64,000 nucleotides of DNA from Saprospiraceae bacterium (GTDB lineage: Bacteria; Bacteroidota; Bacteroidia; Chitinophagales; Saprospiraceae). A program made the position numbers and the translations under genes. This document shows positions 27,292 through 37,568 of this stretch, in pieces. The stretch lies in contig JADKCC010000030.1 in NCBI GenBank assembly GCA_016714785.1, positions 10,944 through 74,943 on the forward strand, given 5' to 3'. The notes below the pieces were generated by a model. That model worked only from the letters and a program-made list of their open reading frames with translations, was not told the origin of the DNA and ran no database searches. Position 1 is the stretch's first letter, and each line of letters starts with the position of its first letter.

Positions 27292-27604
27292 ACCTACTAG
27301 GGTTGAAATAAGCTAGTTTGTAATAATGGCCAAATCATGATGGTCCCCCCCGATCGTCGAAGTTGTAACTTCGCAGCCATATTAACTTAATCTCTCTGAC
27401 CATTCTTAGTCACCATATTGAATGCCTTAGTGCTCTCCAACGCTTCAGCGCAAAATTTCTTAGTCTGACTTAGTGAATTCTTTATGCTCCTCAGATGATA
27501 TTTTTATCTTAGATTTACGGAATTAATATTTCCTTTAGGTCTTTTCTTTACATTTGTCACTTTTAAAAGCAATCATGATGGTCACAAATTAGAAAAACAA
27601 TAAT
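27292..27604. other. Intergenic with one dispersed repeat
   Basis: Holds the first of two GATCGTCGAAG..TGTAACTTCG repeats and otherwise nothing recognisable. Confidence 0.4.
27343..27374. repeat. Dispersed hairpin repeat, copy 1
   Basis: A C-tract, GATCGTCGAAG, then TGTAACTTCG; the CGAAG and CTTCG ends pair as a hairpin. The same motif recurs at 27993-28023. Confidence 0.6.
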
Positions 27605-27990
27605 ATGGATGAAAAAGAAATTAATGGTTTAGTATTTAACGCTCTTTCAAATTTATATTCCATAGAAACATCTAAGGTTTCTATGTATCCACTCGATGAT
27701 AAATATGGGCATTCACCTTTTTTAAGATTTAGGTTTAAATTTTTATCTAAGAATGATTCAATTTATAGAACCATTGGTAATTCAATCTCTGGTTCTAAGG
27801 CAATTTGAAGTGGGTATGTAGTACAAATGATTAGATAAAATTTTATTATCATTCCCAAATTTTCAATATTAAAATTGAAGGTTCTTTTTATGAAAATAAA
27901 AATTTCATTGACATATTTGGCGAAAATAAATATAAGCAATTAGTAAATGAAGCAATTGCTGATATTCCATTGCTTGCACATGTCATAACA
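27605..27990 (+). pseudogene. Degenerate hypothetical gene
   Basis: A 67-codon start (MDEKEINGLVFNALSNLYSI) ends at a stop after GNSISGSKAI. Homogeneous coding-like sequence continues in another frame (FNIKIEGSFYENKNFIDIFG to LVNEAIADIPLLAHV) up to the next dispersed repeat. This looks like one soluble protein broken by a frameshift. The family is not recognised. Confidence 0.5.
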
Positions 27991-27992
27991 AT

Positions 27993-28023
27993 CTCCCCTG
28001 ATCGTCGAAGGATGTAACTTCGA
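27993..28023. repeat. Dispersed hairpin repeat, copy 2
   Basis: Second copy of the GATCGTCGAAG..TGTAACTTCG motif, 650 bp from the first. The two copies bracket the broken hypothetical gene. Confidence 0.6.
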
Positions 28024-28121
28024 TACAATATTCAAACCATCGAGCCTAAAAGTGTTATTCAGAGACAAATTTCAAGAAATGAAACACTCGAAGTTAAATG
28101 TAAAGTAAAAAATCCAAGAAA

Positions 28122-28517
28122 ATGAAATTATTATCATCAATATTTTTTTGTCTTTTTGTTTTTTACAGTTGTAAAGATGAATATCAAGTGAAGCCGATGA
28201 AATATAACAGAAATGGAGAACAACTTTCTTGTAAAGGATTTTATAAAAAATGATATATTACATAAAGTTATTTGCTTTTATCCTAATAATGACACTTTGT
28301 TGATAGAACATTATAAAAATGAAAAGCAAAATGGGCAATTTGTCGATATCATGAAAATAAGCGGCTTAGCCAAATAGGGCAATTTGAAAATGGCGAATAC
28401 GAAGGTGTTTGGATTAGTTATAACGCTAATGGAGATAGGGAAAGTTATTTATATTACAGTAGGGATTACGATTATAAGTGTATTTATCTAAGGAGAAAAA
28501 GCTTGGAGATAGTTTAA
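28122..28517 (+). pseudogene. Degenerate lipoprotein with MORN-like repeats
   Basis: Starts as a lipoprotein: MKLLSSIFFCLFVFYSC, with lipobox Cys followed by KDEYQVKP. After an early stop, sequence in another frame reads LLIEHYKNEKQNGQF, GQFENGEYEGVWISYNANG and a tyrosine-rich end. The G-x-F/W-x-x-Y-x-x-N-G pattern is like toxin-immunity or MORN-variant lipoproteins. Multiple frame breaks; non-functional as read. Confidence 0.6.
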
Positions 28518-28637
28518 CACGTTAATTTTAATTTTGAATTTTGGACTAATTCAGAATAGGTAAATTTATGTACAGGAAAGAGTATAAATTAATGATAGAA
28601 CTTACTCATTCAGAATATGATAGATATTCTGTTTTAA

Positions 28638-29440
28638 ACTGCCCCTATTCTGGACATATTGCCCTGAGAGATTTGGTGGTTTATGCCGCTTAGGAGTGAC
28701 AAAATTACCGATTTTTTCTTAAACTATCTCCCTTCAGTTCGATTTTATATGAGTATGTGCCAAGCGATCTAAAACTGCGTCGGCAATAGTCTCTTCACCT
28801 ATAATATCAAACCATGATGCCAGAGAAGTTGTGATGCTATAATTGTCGCTTTTTTGCTGTGCCTATCCTCTATCAATTCCATAAAATCGAGTTGATTTTG
28901 TTTTTCTAGATGTGTTAAACCGAAGTCATCCAAGATTATACATCGGCCTTCGCTGTCTTTTCAAAACTTAGAGATCGACCCATCTATCCGGCCATTCGCA
29001 TTTCATCATCAGTTTTTGGCGTTGTAATAGGCTACTTTGACCCCTTGATTACAAGCTTGATGACCCTAAAGCGGATGTTAGATATGACTTGCCACATTCT
29101 GTAGCTCCTGTAATGATTACTGATGAACCTTCCCGATGTAATTGCCTGTGGATAGGTGCCTATCAAAGATTTGTCCCCAGCCCACGAGATGCGTCGTAAC
29201 GCGTATTTGTTCATAGTTGTTGATATCTGAATGGCGTTCTTCAGTAGTCTTCCAGTCCTTCTATTACCCCGCTCCAAGAGCTCGGCATCCAGTAAAAGTT
29301 CGAGTCCTTCTAATAGACTCAGCTCATGTTGTCTGCGGGTATTTAGTACTGCCTGCCATGATTTTTTCATACCCGTGAGCCTCAACTCTTCACGGTTCAC
29401 TTCGTCAAAGACTTTGTCTTTGGTGCTTTGCACTTCACCT
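28638..29440 (-). mobile_element. IS21-family remnant
   Basis: The left end begins near TGCCCCTATTCTGGACA and has an internal inverted motif (CCGCTTAGGAGTGACA) before the istB 3' end, an arrangement known from IS21 ends. Only an istB-like pseudogene remains. istA and the right end are missing and replaced by short repeats. Confidence 0.65.
28705..29433 (-). pseudogene. istB: Degenerate IS21 helper ATPase IstB
   Basis: IstB segments appear in order across several frames. The N-terminal part is EELRLTGMKKSWQAVL, GLELLLDAELLERGNRR and GRLLKNA. A damaged P-loop region follows, then the Walker B region ILDDFGL, DFMELIEDRHSKKATIIASQ and IADAVLDR. The C terminus is SYKIELKGDSLRKN. IstB is the AAA+ helper that selects the target for the IstA transposase. 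Several frameshifts and the absence of istA show a dead copy. Confidence 0.8.
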
Positions 29441-29500
29441 GCCCATCCGTTTCACGGTTCACTGCGTCAAAGACTTTTGTCTTTGGTGCTTTGACTTCAC
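29389..29500. repeat. Two tandem ~47-bp repeats with internal hairpin
   Basis: Two near-identical blocks read ACGGTTCACT.CGTCAAAGAC, then TTTGTCTTTGGTGCTTTG and CTTCAC, separated by ~13 bp. CAAAGAC and GTCTTTG form a hairpin in each. They lie at the junction between the IS21 relic and a MITE fragment. Confidence 0.65.
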
Positions 29501-29512
29501 TACGTTCATTTC

Positions 29513-29590
29513 CCAACTGCTTGTTTTGACCGACTGTCCTCATTAAACTAACAACCCAAAACAACAGCTGACTTTTTTCAGCAAGTACTT
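29513..29590 (-). mobile_element. Fragment of the GGGTCTGCTGA MITE-like family
   Basis: The inverted sequence GCTGAAAAAAGTCAGCTGTT, GGGTTGTTAGTTTAA and CAAAACAAGCA closely matches the left end of the element at 5923. The opposite end is missing. It adjoins the truncated 3' end of the ABC/M1 gene. Confidence 0.65.
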
Positions 29591-29608
29591 TTCTTGACAA
29601 GTTGCTTT

Positions 29609-32600
29609 TTATTCGTTAAATATTTTATCAATACCATTGTGCTTGTCATTTCTAGAAGTTGCTTTTAATGCTGATACTAAATCTAAGGTTGTGGCAGGTT
29701 GATAAGGAAAACGATGCTTTGATAATAAACTTTTCAATGCCTTATTGATTTTTTCTTCACCAATTAATAAATACAATTCATACATTTTGACTAAACCCTT
29801 ATTATAAATTACATTTGAATTGTTGGGATCAAGTTAAAAGTGGTTCTTCGCCACTAAATGCTTTTTCACTATCGAACATGTCTTGATATAGCTTTACCAT
29901 TTCTAACATTTTTTCATTGCCATATTCATTTTTATAAAGCATTAACTGAGTATATTGCTCTAAGGTTTCGACTAATACACCGCTTCCTTCTCTGTAATCT
30001 GGACTCATTTGAGCATTGTGTCCCCACCATTGATGCGATAGTTCGTGAGCGGCCAATTCATTAATTGTGTCTTGACCTTCTCCTTGAGTTAAGTTTAAAT
30101 GAAATTGTTTTTCATTAATATAAATTGTGGCAGGATATGCTGTTGCTGCAAAACCTCTGGTAAAACTGCTTATTTCAGCAAAACGAATTGTTTTGAACGG
30201 ATATTTTCCAAAATTGGTTTCACAATAAAGCATTGTGTTTTTTATACTTTTCATCAAATGTGAAATGTTTTGATAATGCTTAGGTTCGTACAAAACTTCA
30301 ATTTCAATATCTTTATATTTACTTTTTTGTATAGCATATTTTGCTGAAGAAACTGCAAATCGGAATGGAATATTTTTAGCTTTATAATGAAAATAATTCC
30401 GATTGTCTTTCGTATTTTTTTCTACCAATTCGCCAATAGAAATAGCTGTTTGATTGGCTGATGTTGAAATGATTGCGTCAAAGTTTATGTATTGATAATT
30501 ATAGGATTTTCTAATGGAGCATCCACTTTGGTGAGCGGATCAAGTAAGGCATTTTTCTGGCTTTCTTTCTTCTTGTCTTCTATTTGGTGATCTAAATTAT
30601 ATCCAATAGATGGAAAATAATTGCTAATACGAATAAAAGTACCGTTATCGACCATGGCATTAAACGATTGATGACCTTTCAAGGGTTCAATTTGATATTC
30701 AAAATCAAAATGGATTGTAATCGTATCATTTGGCACTACTTTTTGTTTTGTTTTAAACAAGTATTGTCCAAATTCATTATCTTTATTTACCAGAACTAGT
30801 TTTGATGAAGTTATTGCATTCCATGTTATTTCTTTATTGGTATTAATTAAATTTCTGAAATTTCAGATTGTGTTTTGTTGACAAAGTGTAAATTGCCTTT
30901 TACTTTATAACTGTTTTGTTCAGGAAACAAATCTATTGTTGTGCTAACATCAATAACGGTGGGTTGCGGTTTAGTTTTATATGATTCATATTTTTCTTCG
31001 TATTGTTGTTGCCAATGAATGGCTTCTTCTTTTGAAAACTTATCATTTTTTGAACCCATATAACTTCCAATAAATGCCATACTTACTAATGGAATAATCA
31101 AAACCAAACCTTGTTTCCATTTCACGTTTTTAATTGATTTATTCATGAAGATTATTCCTAAAAGTGAGCATGCTATCGCAAAAGAAAAACTATAGCTTAT
31201 GTTTACAAAAAATGCTTCTGGGAAAATAGCCAAAACCGTTTATATCACTATACACATCAGGTAAAAAATTAGCAAATCGCGTTAACGGATGCGATAATCC
31301 AATTTCCTTTCCAATAGATGTATTAGTGGCTAAAAGAAAAACTGCGGATACAGATAGTGCAATGTATTTGTTTTTCAAAAAGTATTGTAATCCAATAACA
31401 AATAAACCGCAAATAGAAGCGGGTAAACCTATGTAAAAAAACAATGTCAAATAAGCTTTCCAATCGATAATTGGATAGTGATACATTACTTGAAATAAAA
31501 CTCCAAGCATTATACAAAAAAATATCAAAATCAACGAAATAAGCAATACGGTTATAAATTTGATATAAATAAGCTGAATTTGAAAAAGGTGTAGAATTTT
31601 CAATGGATAAAAAATTAACACTTTTACTTTTCCATACCAATTCGCTTCCATAAAAAATCATTGTCAATACCAATATAAAAGGAATGGTAGCCAATATGGT
31701 GTTGATCATTAAAGCTGTTGTCACAAAATATTGTGGTAATCGCACACCGCCTTCAATTGCTCCGTACATTTCCATCCGGATAAACAAAACTACTTAAAAT
31801 TAATAAAACAAATGGAATGCTTTTAATGGTTGATTTTAAATCAATCTTTAAAAAACGAAACAATAGTTGCCATGAGATAACTTGTGCCATTGGGTTTGGT
31901 TTCGGTTTTAACAAATACATATTTTCGTTCTTTAACGTCATCACTGACTAAAACCTCTTTTTTGTTTGTTCGAGATTTTAAAATAAAATAATTTATAGGC
32001 AATAAAAAAAAAGCTAAAGCCAAGTAATAATACAATAGTAATTCTGTTGATTAAATTTCGGAAAGTTGAAGTACTATCGTATTTCGTTTTAATGCCGTCC
32101 AATGTTTTGTTTGTTCAAAAAAAGCTGCCATTCCAAATGGGTCTAACTTTGCTGATAAACTCATTGTTGCATCTGAAACAGGCGAAGCGCCAGATATTAA
32201 TGGTGTATTTGAAAAAATGGAAAAGAGAATATACAGTATATAAATTCCCAATCCGCTTAAATAAACAAGCATTTTATTTTTACTAAACCACGCAGTTATA
32301 CAAACAATTACGGTGCAAAAAAGAATGTTTGGTACTACTATTACAAAAAAGGAATGAAAATAATGAGTTAATTGAAAAGTACCCCAATTTCCGCTGTTGT
32401 CAATTTTTATAATATGCCCTAGTATAAATCCGCATAGAAATAATAAAAAGGTAAAAATTGCAATTCCAAAAACAACTGAAAATCGACTAATAAAATAGTT
32501 GGTCACTGTAATTGGTGTGGCATAAAGCACTGCATCAAAATGATTGTCTTTTTCTCTCAACAAACTTTGCGAAGCAATGATTACAATAGGAAAAAGACTT

Positions 32601-32785
32601 GCAAGTGAAAACATTCCAAAAAATAAATTAATAACATACGGCGAATTGTAAGTAATGTTTGCAAAACCTATTCTAGCAGAGGTTGCTATCAATATTCCAA
32701 ATCCGAAAAAAGCTAGCAACATCACATAAAAAGAAATTTTACGACTATAAAATTTCCATTCAAAAAGTAGTAAATGGCTTAACAT
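29609..32785 (-). pseudogene. Broken ABC-2 permease / M1 aminopeptidase fusion
   Basis: One long gene now split over several frames. The first part is an ABC-2 type permease (MLSHLLLFEWKFYSRKISFY, multiple helices). Further membrane segments follow, and the C-terminal third is a gluzincin (M1) domain with the zinc motif HELSHQWWGH. The last readable part runs through NVIYNKGLVKMYELYLLIGEEKINKAL to a stop next to the MITE fragment, so the end is also truncated. Family members are ~1,100-1,200 residues and pair with an ABC ATPase, here 2 bases upstream. At least five frameshifts are needed to link the pieces. Confidence 0.82.
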
Positions 32786-32787
32786 AA

Positions 32788-33660
32788 TTATTGAGTTTTA
32801 GGTGTGGTGAAATAAACATCTTCTAAATCGGATACTGACCCATAAGAAGCACATTATTTGGTTTTCATTCGAAAAAACTTTCAGACTTAATTTGCTGGCT
32901 TGCAATTGCGTGGAAATAATTTTATACTTACTCTGATAATCTGAAAGCTCATTTTTATCAATCATTTTCTTCCAAATTTTGCCATTAATATCTTCTACAA
33001 ACTGCTCAGGATTGCCACAAAGCAATAGTTCTCCTTTATCGATTATTGCCATTTTGGTGCACAAATTTCGGACATCTTCTACCAAATGTGTTGAGAGAAT
33101 TACGATGATGTTTTCACCAATTTCACACAATAAATTATTGAACCTATTTCGCTCTTCAGGATCTAAACCGGCAGTTGGTTCATCTACAATAATGATTTTT
33201 GGGTTTCCTAAGAGTGCTTGAGCCACACCAAATCTCTGGCGCATTCCGCCACTATAGGTGCTTACTGCTTTGTTTTTGTGCTCGAGTAAATTGGTCTTTT
33301 CCAGTAAAGCCCCTATCTGTTCATTTCGAGATTTTTTATCATTCATTCCTTTTAGAATAGCTAAATGGTTCAATAAATCATACGCTGTAATATTTTGATA
33401 AACACCAAAGTCTTGTGGCAAATATCCCAAATGAGTTTTGATGAAAGTAGAATTTTCAACAATATCAATACCATTAAAATTTATACTTCCTTGATCAGGC
33501 TGTTGCAAGCCTACGATGTTTTCATTAATGTCGATTTTCCTGCTCCATTTGGCCCTAATAATCCAAACATGCCATTTTCAATTTCTAGTGAAATGTCATT
33601 CATTGCTTGTACACCATTGGAGTATGTTTTTGCAAGGTTTTTAATTTTTAAACTGTTCAT
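32788..33660 (-). pseudogene. Frameshifted ABC transporter ATP-binding protein
   Basis: The true start is at 33660 (MNSLKIKNLAKTYSNGVQAM), with Walker A GLLGPNGAGKSTLMK. A one-base deletion just after it shifts into the long frame that carries the signature STYSGGMRQRFG, Walker B KIIIVDEPTAGLDP and the H-loop LSTHLVEDV. A second shift near the end restores SYGSVSDLEDVYFTTPKTQ and the stop. Both breaks could be assembly indels, but the partner gene is heavily broken as well. The intact protein would energise the downstream permease/peptidase. Confidence 0.8.
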
Positions 33661-33699
33661 TTATGTATTTTTTGTTGATTTTAGACAATAAAAGTCCAG

Positions 33700-33723
33700 G
33701 CTCACTCTCGTGGGCATTTTTTT
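33700..33723 (+). terminator. Weak hairpin with T tract
   Basis: GCTCAC and GTGGGC pair around TCTC, followed by A and seven T on the plus strand. The minus-strand side also has a short T run, so it may end the leftward HTH transcript. Assignment is weak. Confidence 0.35.
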
Positions 33724-33743
33724 AATCGATTATTTTTACTGAT

Positions 33744-33953
33744 TTATTCTTCTGCTATGTACTCCATAATGTCTCCTGGTTGACAATTTAAAGCCTTGCA
33801 AATGGCTTCTAAAGTGTCAAACCGAATACCTTTTGCTTTTCCAGTTTTTAATATTGATAAATTCGCAGGAGTTATGTTTAAAATTTCCGCCAGTTCTTTG
33901 CTTTGCATTTTTCTTTTGGCAAGCATAACGTCGATGTTTATAACTATTGCCAT
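33744..33953 (-). CDS. Small Cro/C1-type (XRE) HTH regulator
   Basis: A 69-residue protein that is almost entirely a helix-turn-helix: VINIDVMLAKRKMQSKELAE, then ITPANLSILKTGKAKGIRF and LEAICKALNCQPGDIMEY. This is the YozG/Xre branch usually encoded next to DUF2975 membrane proteins. The ATG at 33953 is chosen because it gives the family's standard start and lies 2 bases after the DUF2975 stop. It likely controls the adjacent membrane protein or the ABC genes downstream. Confidence 0.88.
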   Translation of the reverse strand: MAIVINIDVMLAKRKMQSKELAEILNITPANLSILKTGKAKGIRFDTLEAICKALNCQPGDIMEYIAEE

Positions 33954-33955
33954 AA

Positions 33956-34472
33956 TTAAATATATAAATCTTGTTCGTTTTGTAATAGCAATCCTTGCTT
34001 GAAAATAGCAGCTAGAAAATAAATAAATACTCCAAGAAAGAAATGGATAATAGCAACCCATTCTAATCCTTCTTCAATTTTTCCAGCAAAAATAGATGCC
34101 AATAAAATGGTAATCCATGGTAAAGTCAGATTAGCCAAGTAAAAGTACCTTAATTGATTTATCCCATATTGTGTAAATAATTTAGGTTGTTTGAAAACTT
34201 TGAAAACATTACTTATTAATAAGAAAAACAACCCGTAAAAGCCAATTGGAATTAAGAAATTAAAAACTTTGTATGCCCAATTATTTTCACCATTTAAAAA
34301 AGGTTTATCTGTAAAAGGATAACAAATGGCAAAATATTTTTCACTATCTTTTGTAAAATAACTCCATTCAGTTAGCAATGAAACTAATGAATACAATAGT
34401 AGCTAAATATAATATAGCCAATATTCGTGTGATATAAAATAAGGGAGTAGCAACAATTTTTACACTTTTCAC
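33956..34472 (-). pseudogene. DUF2975 membrane protein, frameshifted
   Basis: The N-terminal part (KSVKIVATPLFYITRILAILY, first helix), starting at a likely GTG at 34472, and the downstream part (YSLVSLLTEWSYF through three more helices) lie in different frames; removing one base near 34395 joins them. The product is a four-helix DUF2975 protein of ~170 residues. It pairs with the XRE regulator directly downstream, a common two-gene module in Bacteroidota and Firmicutes. One indel could be an assembly error. Confidence 0.75.
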
Positions 34473-34755
34473 CTGATAAGAATTTAAATTTATTGCTGCA
34501 AAAGTATAATTAATTATTGTAAAACAATAATTAATTATAAATAAAAAGTAAAATTTTAATTCTTTTTTAGATTGTTCACATTGCAAATAATAGTAAGGCC
34601 GTGTAATTGTGTTGGAGATGGCCCCATTAAAGAGCAGAATAAAATGAAAGAAACACTGCAATGGTTTTACTTAATACTATTGCTTAGGATATATTTTTAT
34701 GTATTTAATCCACTCCTTAGCACGAAGGTCAACCAGCCCAATTAAATAAAATACC
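34473..34755. other. Divergent intergenic region
   Basis: AT-rich spacer between the leftward DUF2975 unit and fmt; nothing beyond the fmt promoter at its right end. Confidence 0.4.
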
Positions 34756-34786
34756 TTTGCTGCTCGATTATAAATTGTTAACTTTG
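34756..34786 (+). promoter_or_regulatory. Bacteroidota promoter of fmt (TTTG-N19-TAACTTTG)
   Basis: A -33 TTTG (34756-34759) and a -7 TAACTTTG (34779-34786) are separated by 19 bases. They match the TTTG/TAnnTTTG consensus and lie 22 bases before the fmt start. Confidence 0.6.
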
Positions 34787-34808
34787 CGACCACTAATTTA
34801 CTGGCTGA

Positions 34809-35735
34809 ATGAAGATCATTTTTATGGGTACGCCTGAATTTGCAGTACCATCACTAGACATTCTAATTGTTAATGGCTTTGATGTGGTGGCTGTCGTCAC
34901 TGCTACAGATAGCTATGGTGGACGAGGTGGCAAGCAATTAATCGAATCAGCTGTAAAGAAATATGCAGTAGCACATCATCTACCAGTTTTGCAGCCAACT
35001 AATTTAAAATCTCCATCATTTATTCAAGAACTAGAAGCATACAAAGCAGATCTTCAGATAGTTGTGGCATTTCGTATGTTGCCAGAAACTGTCTGGAACA
35101 TGCCACCATTGGGCACATTCAATCTCCATGGAAGTCTATTACCGAAATATCGTGGTGCTGCACCTATCAACCACGCTATCATCCAAGGAGATGTAGAAAC
35201 CGGGGTGACCAGCTTCAAATTAAAACATGAGATAGATACTGGCGATATATTGATACAGCGGAGTTTACCTATATTAGCTGATGACGACGCGGGTAGCCTC
35301 CATGACAAAATGATGGTTTTGGGAGCTGAAGTAATTTTGGAAACGGTAATAATGATCAAAAAAGGAAATATAAATTTTATCACCCAAAAAGAAGAACAGG
35401 CAACCAAAGCGCCAAAAATATTTCATGATACTTGCAAAATTGACTTTGGATATACTATAGACCAAGTGTACAACTTCATCCGTGGTCTTAGTCCTTACCC
35501 AGCAGCTTGGTGTTGGATAGATGGCAAAGAGATAAAAATATTGAAAGCTTCCAAAGAAATCATTGAAGACGATATACCCATTAATACCATTGTTACGGAT
35601 CAAAAAAAAGTACTAAAGGTTAGATGTTCGGGAGGATACATTCTATTTCACACTATAAAGCCGGAAGGTAAAAAAGTAATGACGGTCAATGACTTTCTAA
35701 ATGGGCATAAGATTTTACATCATGTGATGGAGTAA
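34809..35735 (+). CDS. fmt: Methionyl-tRNA formyltransferase
   Basis: Formylates initiator Met-tRNA using 10-formyl-tetrahydrofolate. The 308 residues match the family. MKIIFMGTPEFAVPSLDIL begins the Rossmann domain, and the catalytic core FNLHGSLLPKYRGAAPINHA contains the conserved Asn and His. Asp in HEIDTGDIL completes the active site. The C-terminal OB-like domain starts near PKIFHDTCKIDF. The gene marks the return to intact housekeeping sequence after the decayed zone. Confidence 0.96.
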   Translation: MKIIFMGTPEFAVPSLDILIVNGFDVVAVVTATDSYGGRGGKQLIESAVKKYAVAHHLPVLQPTNLKSPSFIQELEAYKADLQIVVAFRMLPETVWNMPPLGTFNLHGSLLPKYRGAAPINHAIIQGDVETGVTSFKLKHEIDTGDILIQRSLPILADDDAGSLHDKMMVLGAEVILETVIMIKKGNINFITQKEEQATKAPKIFHDTCKIDFGYTIDQVYNFIRGLSPYPAAWCWIDGKEIKILKASKEIIEDDIPINTIVTDQKKVLKVRCSGGYILFHTIKPEGKKVMTVNDFLNGHKILHHVME

Positions 35736-35815
35736 AATATCTTTTTATTTCAGAATACCAATGAAACACTCATTTGATATCCAAAAAGGAATTAAATTTG
35801 CACCAAATTTGATAA

Positions 35816-36703
35816 ATGGCTTCAGGAATATTTGCGATACTAGATGATGTGGCATCCATGATGGATGATGTGGCTATGATGAGTAAGATAGCTACAAAAA
35901 AAACAGCTGGAATCTTGGGAGATGACTTAGCAGTCAATGCCGAAAAAGCCACTGGATTTGTATCTTCAAGAGAGCTTCCTGTATTGTGGGCTATCACCAA
36001 AGGATCCTTTCTCAATAAACTTATCATTCTTCCCGTAGTTTTTGTTTTAAGCTACTTTATACCTATTTTGATAAAATATATCCTCATCATTGGTGGTTTT
36101 TATCTGGCTTACGAAGGTGTTCATAAGATATATGAATATATTTTCCATAAAAATGAAGACAACACACCTGAAACAGAACTGCCACCTGTAAATGTAGATG
36201 ATGATGATGATCTTGATGCAAAAGAAAAAGAAAAAATAAAAGCCGCTATCACAACTGATTTTATATTGTCGGTAGAAATTGTCATCATCGCTTTAGGAAC
36301 AGTATTGGACAAGGGGCTTGCCACTCAAATTATGACGGTTTCTTTTGTAGCCATTTTGGCAACTATAGGTGTCTATGGCATTGTAGCCATGATAGTTAGA
36401 ATGGACGATTTTGGATTGCTCTTGATATCAAAATCTAAAGGTAAAAACTCATTATTGCTCACATTGGGCAATTTTCTGATTAGGATGTTGCCTATTATCA
36501 TAAGGGTTCTTGCAGTAGTAGGTACCATTGCATTGATATTGGTTGCTGGTGGCATATTCATCCATTATATAGATGTTATGCATCATCTACTCCCTACCTT
36601 TCCTTCCCTAATTAGAGAATTTGTTGCAGGATTTGCAGGAGGACTTACCGCTTTGATTGCCTATTTGATAGTGACTGGAATAATCAAAATGGTCAAAAAA
36701 TAA
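35816..36703 (+). CDS. DUF808 (YedI-type) inner-membrane protein
   Basis: The 295 residues match DUF808/YedI: MASGIFAILDDVASMMDDVAMMSKIA, GILGDDLAVNAEKATGF and RELPVLWAITKGSFLNK. Six or so transmembrane helices follow, and an acidic loop (NVDDDDDLDAKEKEK) lies after the second. Function is unknown; members are widespread in Proteobacteria and Bacteroidota. It is a single gene after fmt. Confidence 0.9.
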   Translation: MASGIFAILDDVASMMDDVAMMSKIATKKTAGILGDDLAVNAEKATGFVSSRELPVLWAITKGSFLNKLIILPVVFVLSYFIPILIKYILIIGGFYLAYEGVHKIYEYIFHKNEDNTPETELPPVNVDDDDDLDAKEKEKIKAAITTDFILSVEIVIIALGTVLDKGLATQIMTVSFVAILATIGVYGIVAMIVRMDDFGLLLISKSKGKNSLLLTLGNFLIRMLPIIIRVLAVVGTIALILVAGGIFIHYIDVMHHLLPTFPSLIREFVAGFAGGLTALIAYLIVTGIIKMVKK

Positions 36704-36831
36704 TGGCGACAAGCCTTCATTAGTCCATTGAATATATAATAACTCGAAATCTTTGCAACTTAGCCATTATAGCATTTAAAGTACATATTGGTCATTATCT
36801 TCAATCCTTTTACTCTAAGTCTTCCTTCGGC

Positions 36832-37467
36832 CTACAAAAAGGCTATTTTGTTTTTTATGGCAAAGATCACTAATCCTACTCTAGATTTTACATCAAGTTT
36901 TTCGAAAAGAGACTCTCTATAACCATCAATGGTTTTTGGGCTTAAATGCATTTCTTGAGCTATCTCTTTATAAGTTTTTTCAGTACATGCAAGTTTTAAA
37001 AATTGAATTTCTTTGTCCTTCAGATCAACGGCTAAAGGTTTATTTATTATGGCATTTAATAAAGTTTTGGTAACTGACTCAGTATGAAAAAAACCAAAAC
37101 TTAACGTATCATCCAAAGCTTTCTTTAATAAGCTTGGTGACGAGTCTTTGAGTAGGTATCCTTTTACTCCTTTTTTCAACATTTCTAAAATGATATTCTC
37201 ATCTGCTTGCATGGTTAAGGCCAAAATGGGGATAGAAGGGTGATGTTTAGAAAGCCACTCCATTGTTTCAAGCCCATTCATTACAGGCATGTTTATATCT
37301 AGTAATATTATATCAGGTAGTTTAAGTGAGGTGTTTTGAAGTCTAAAAATCAATTCCTTCCCATTTTGGCAACAGGTATCTACACTGAAGTCGTCAAACT
37401 GATTAATCAAAATTTGCAATGCATTGCTAAATAAAGAATGATCATCAACGATTATTACACTTTTCAT
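36832..37467 (-). CDS. LuxR/NarL-type response regulator
   Basis: A 211-residue two-component regulator. The receiver domain shows the acidic pocket (IVDDHSLF), the phosphoacceptor Asp in IILLDINMPVMNG and the conserved Lys in KGYLLKD. The C-terminal LuxR HTH reads CTEKTYKEIAQEMHLSPKTI. The histidine kinase gene lies ~100 bases upstream on the same strand. Targets are not evident; the upstream lipoprotein and membrane genes are candidates. Confidence 0.92.
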   Translation of the reverse strand: MKSVIIVDDHSLFSNALQILINQFDDFSVDTCCQNGKELIFRLQNTSLKLPDIILLDINMPVMNGLETMEWLSKHHPSIPILALTMQADENIILEMLKKGVKGYLLKDSSPSLLKKALDDTLSFGFFHTESVTKTLLNAIINKPLAVDLKDKEIQFLKLACTEKTYKEIAQEMHLSPKTIDGYRESLFEKLDVKSRVGLVIFAIKNKIAFL

Positions 37468-37568
37468 CCTTTTTGGTTTGTTTGGTTATTGGTTTTATTT
37501 TAAAACTGTCTATATGCTGGTTAAACAATCAATCGATTTATTGGAAAAAACTTGCAACATACTGCTTA

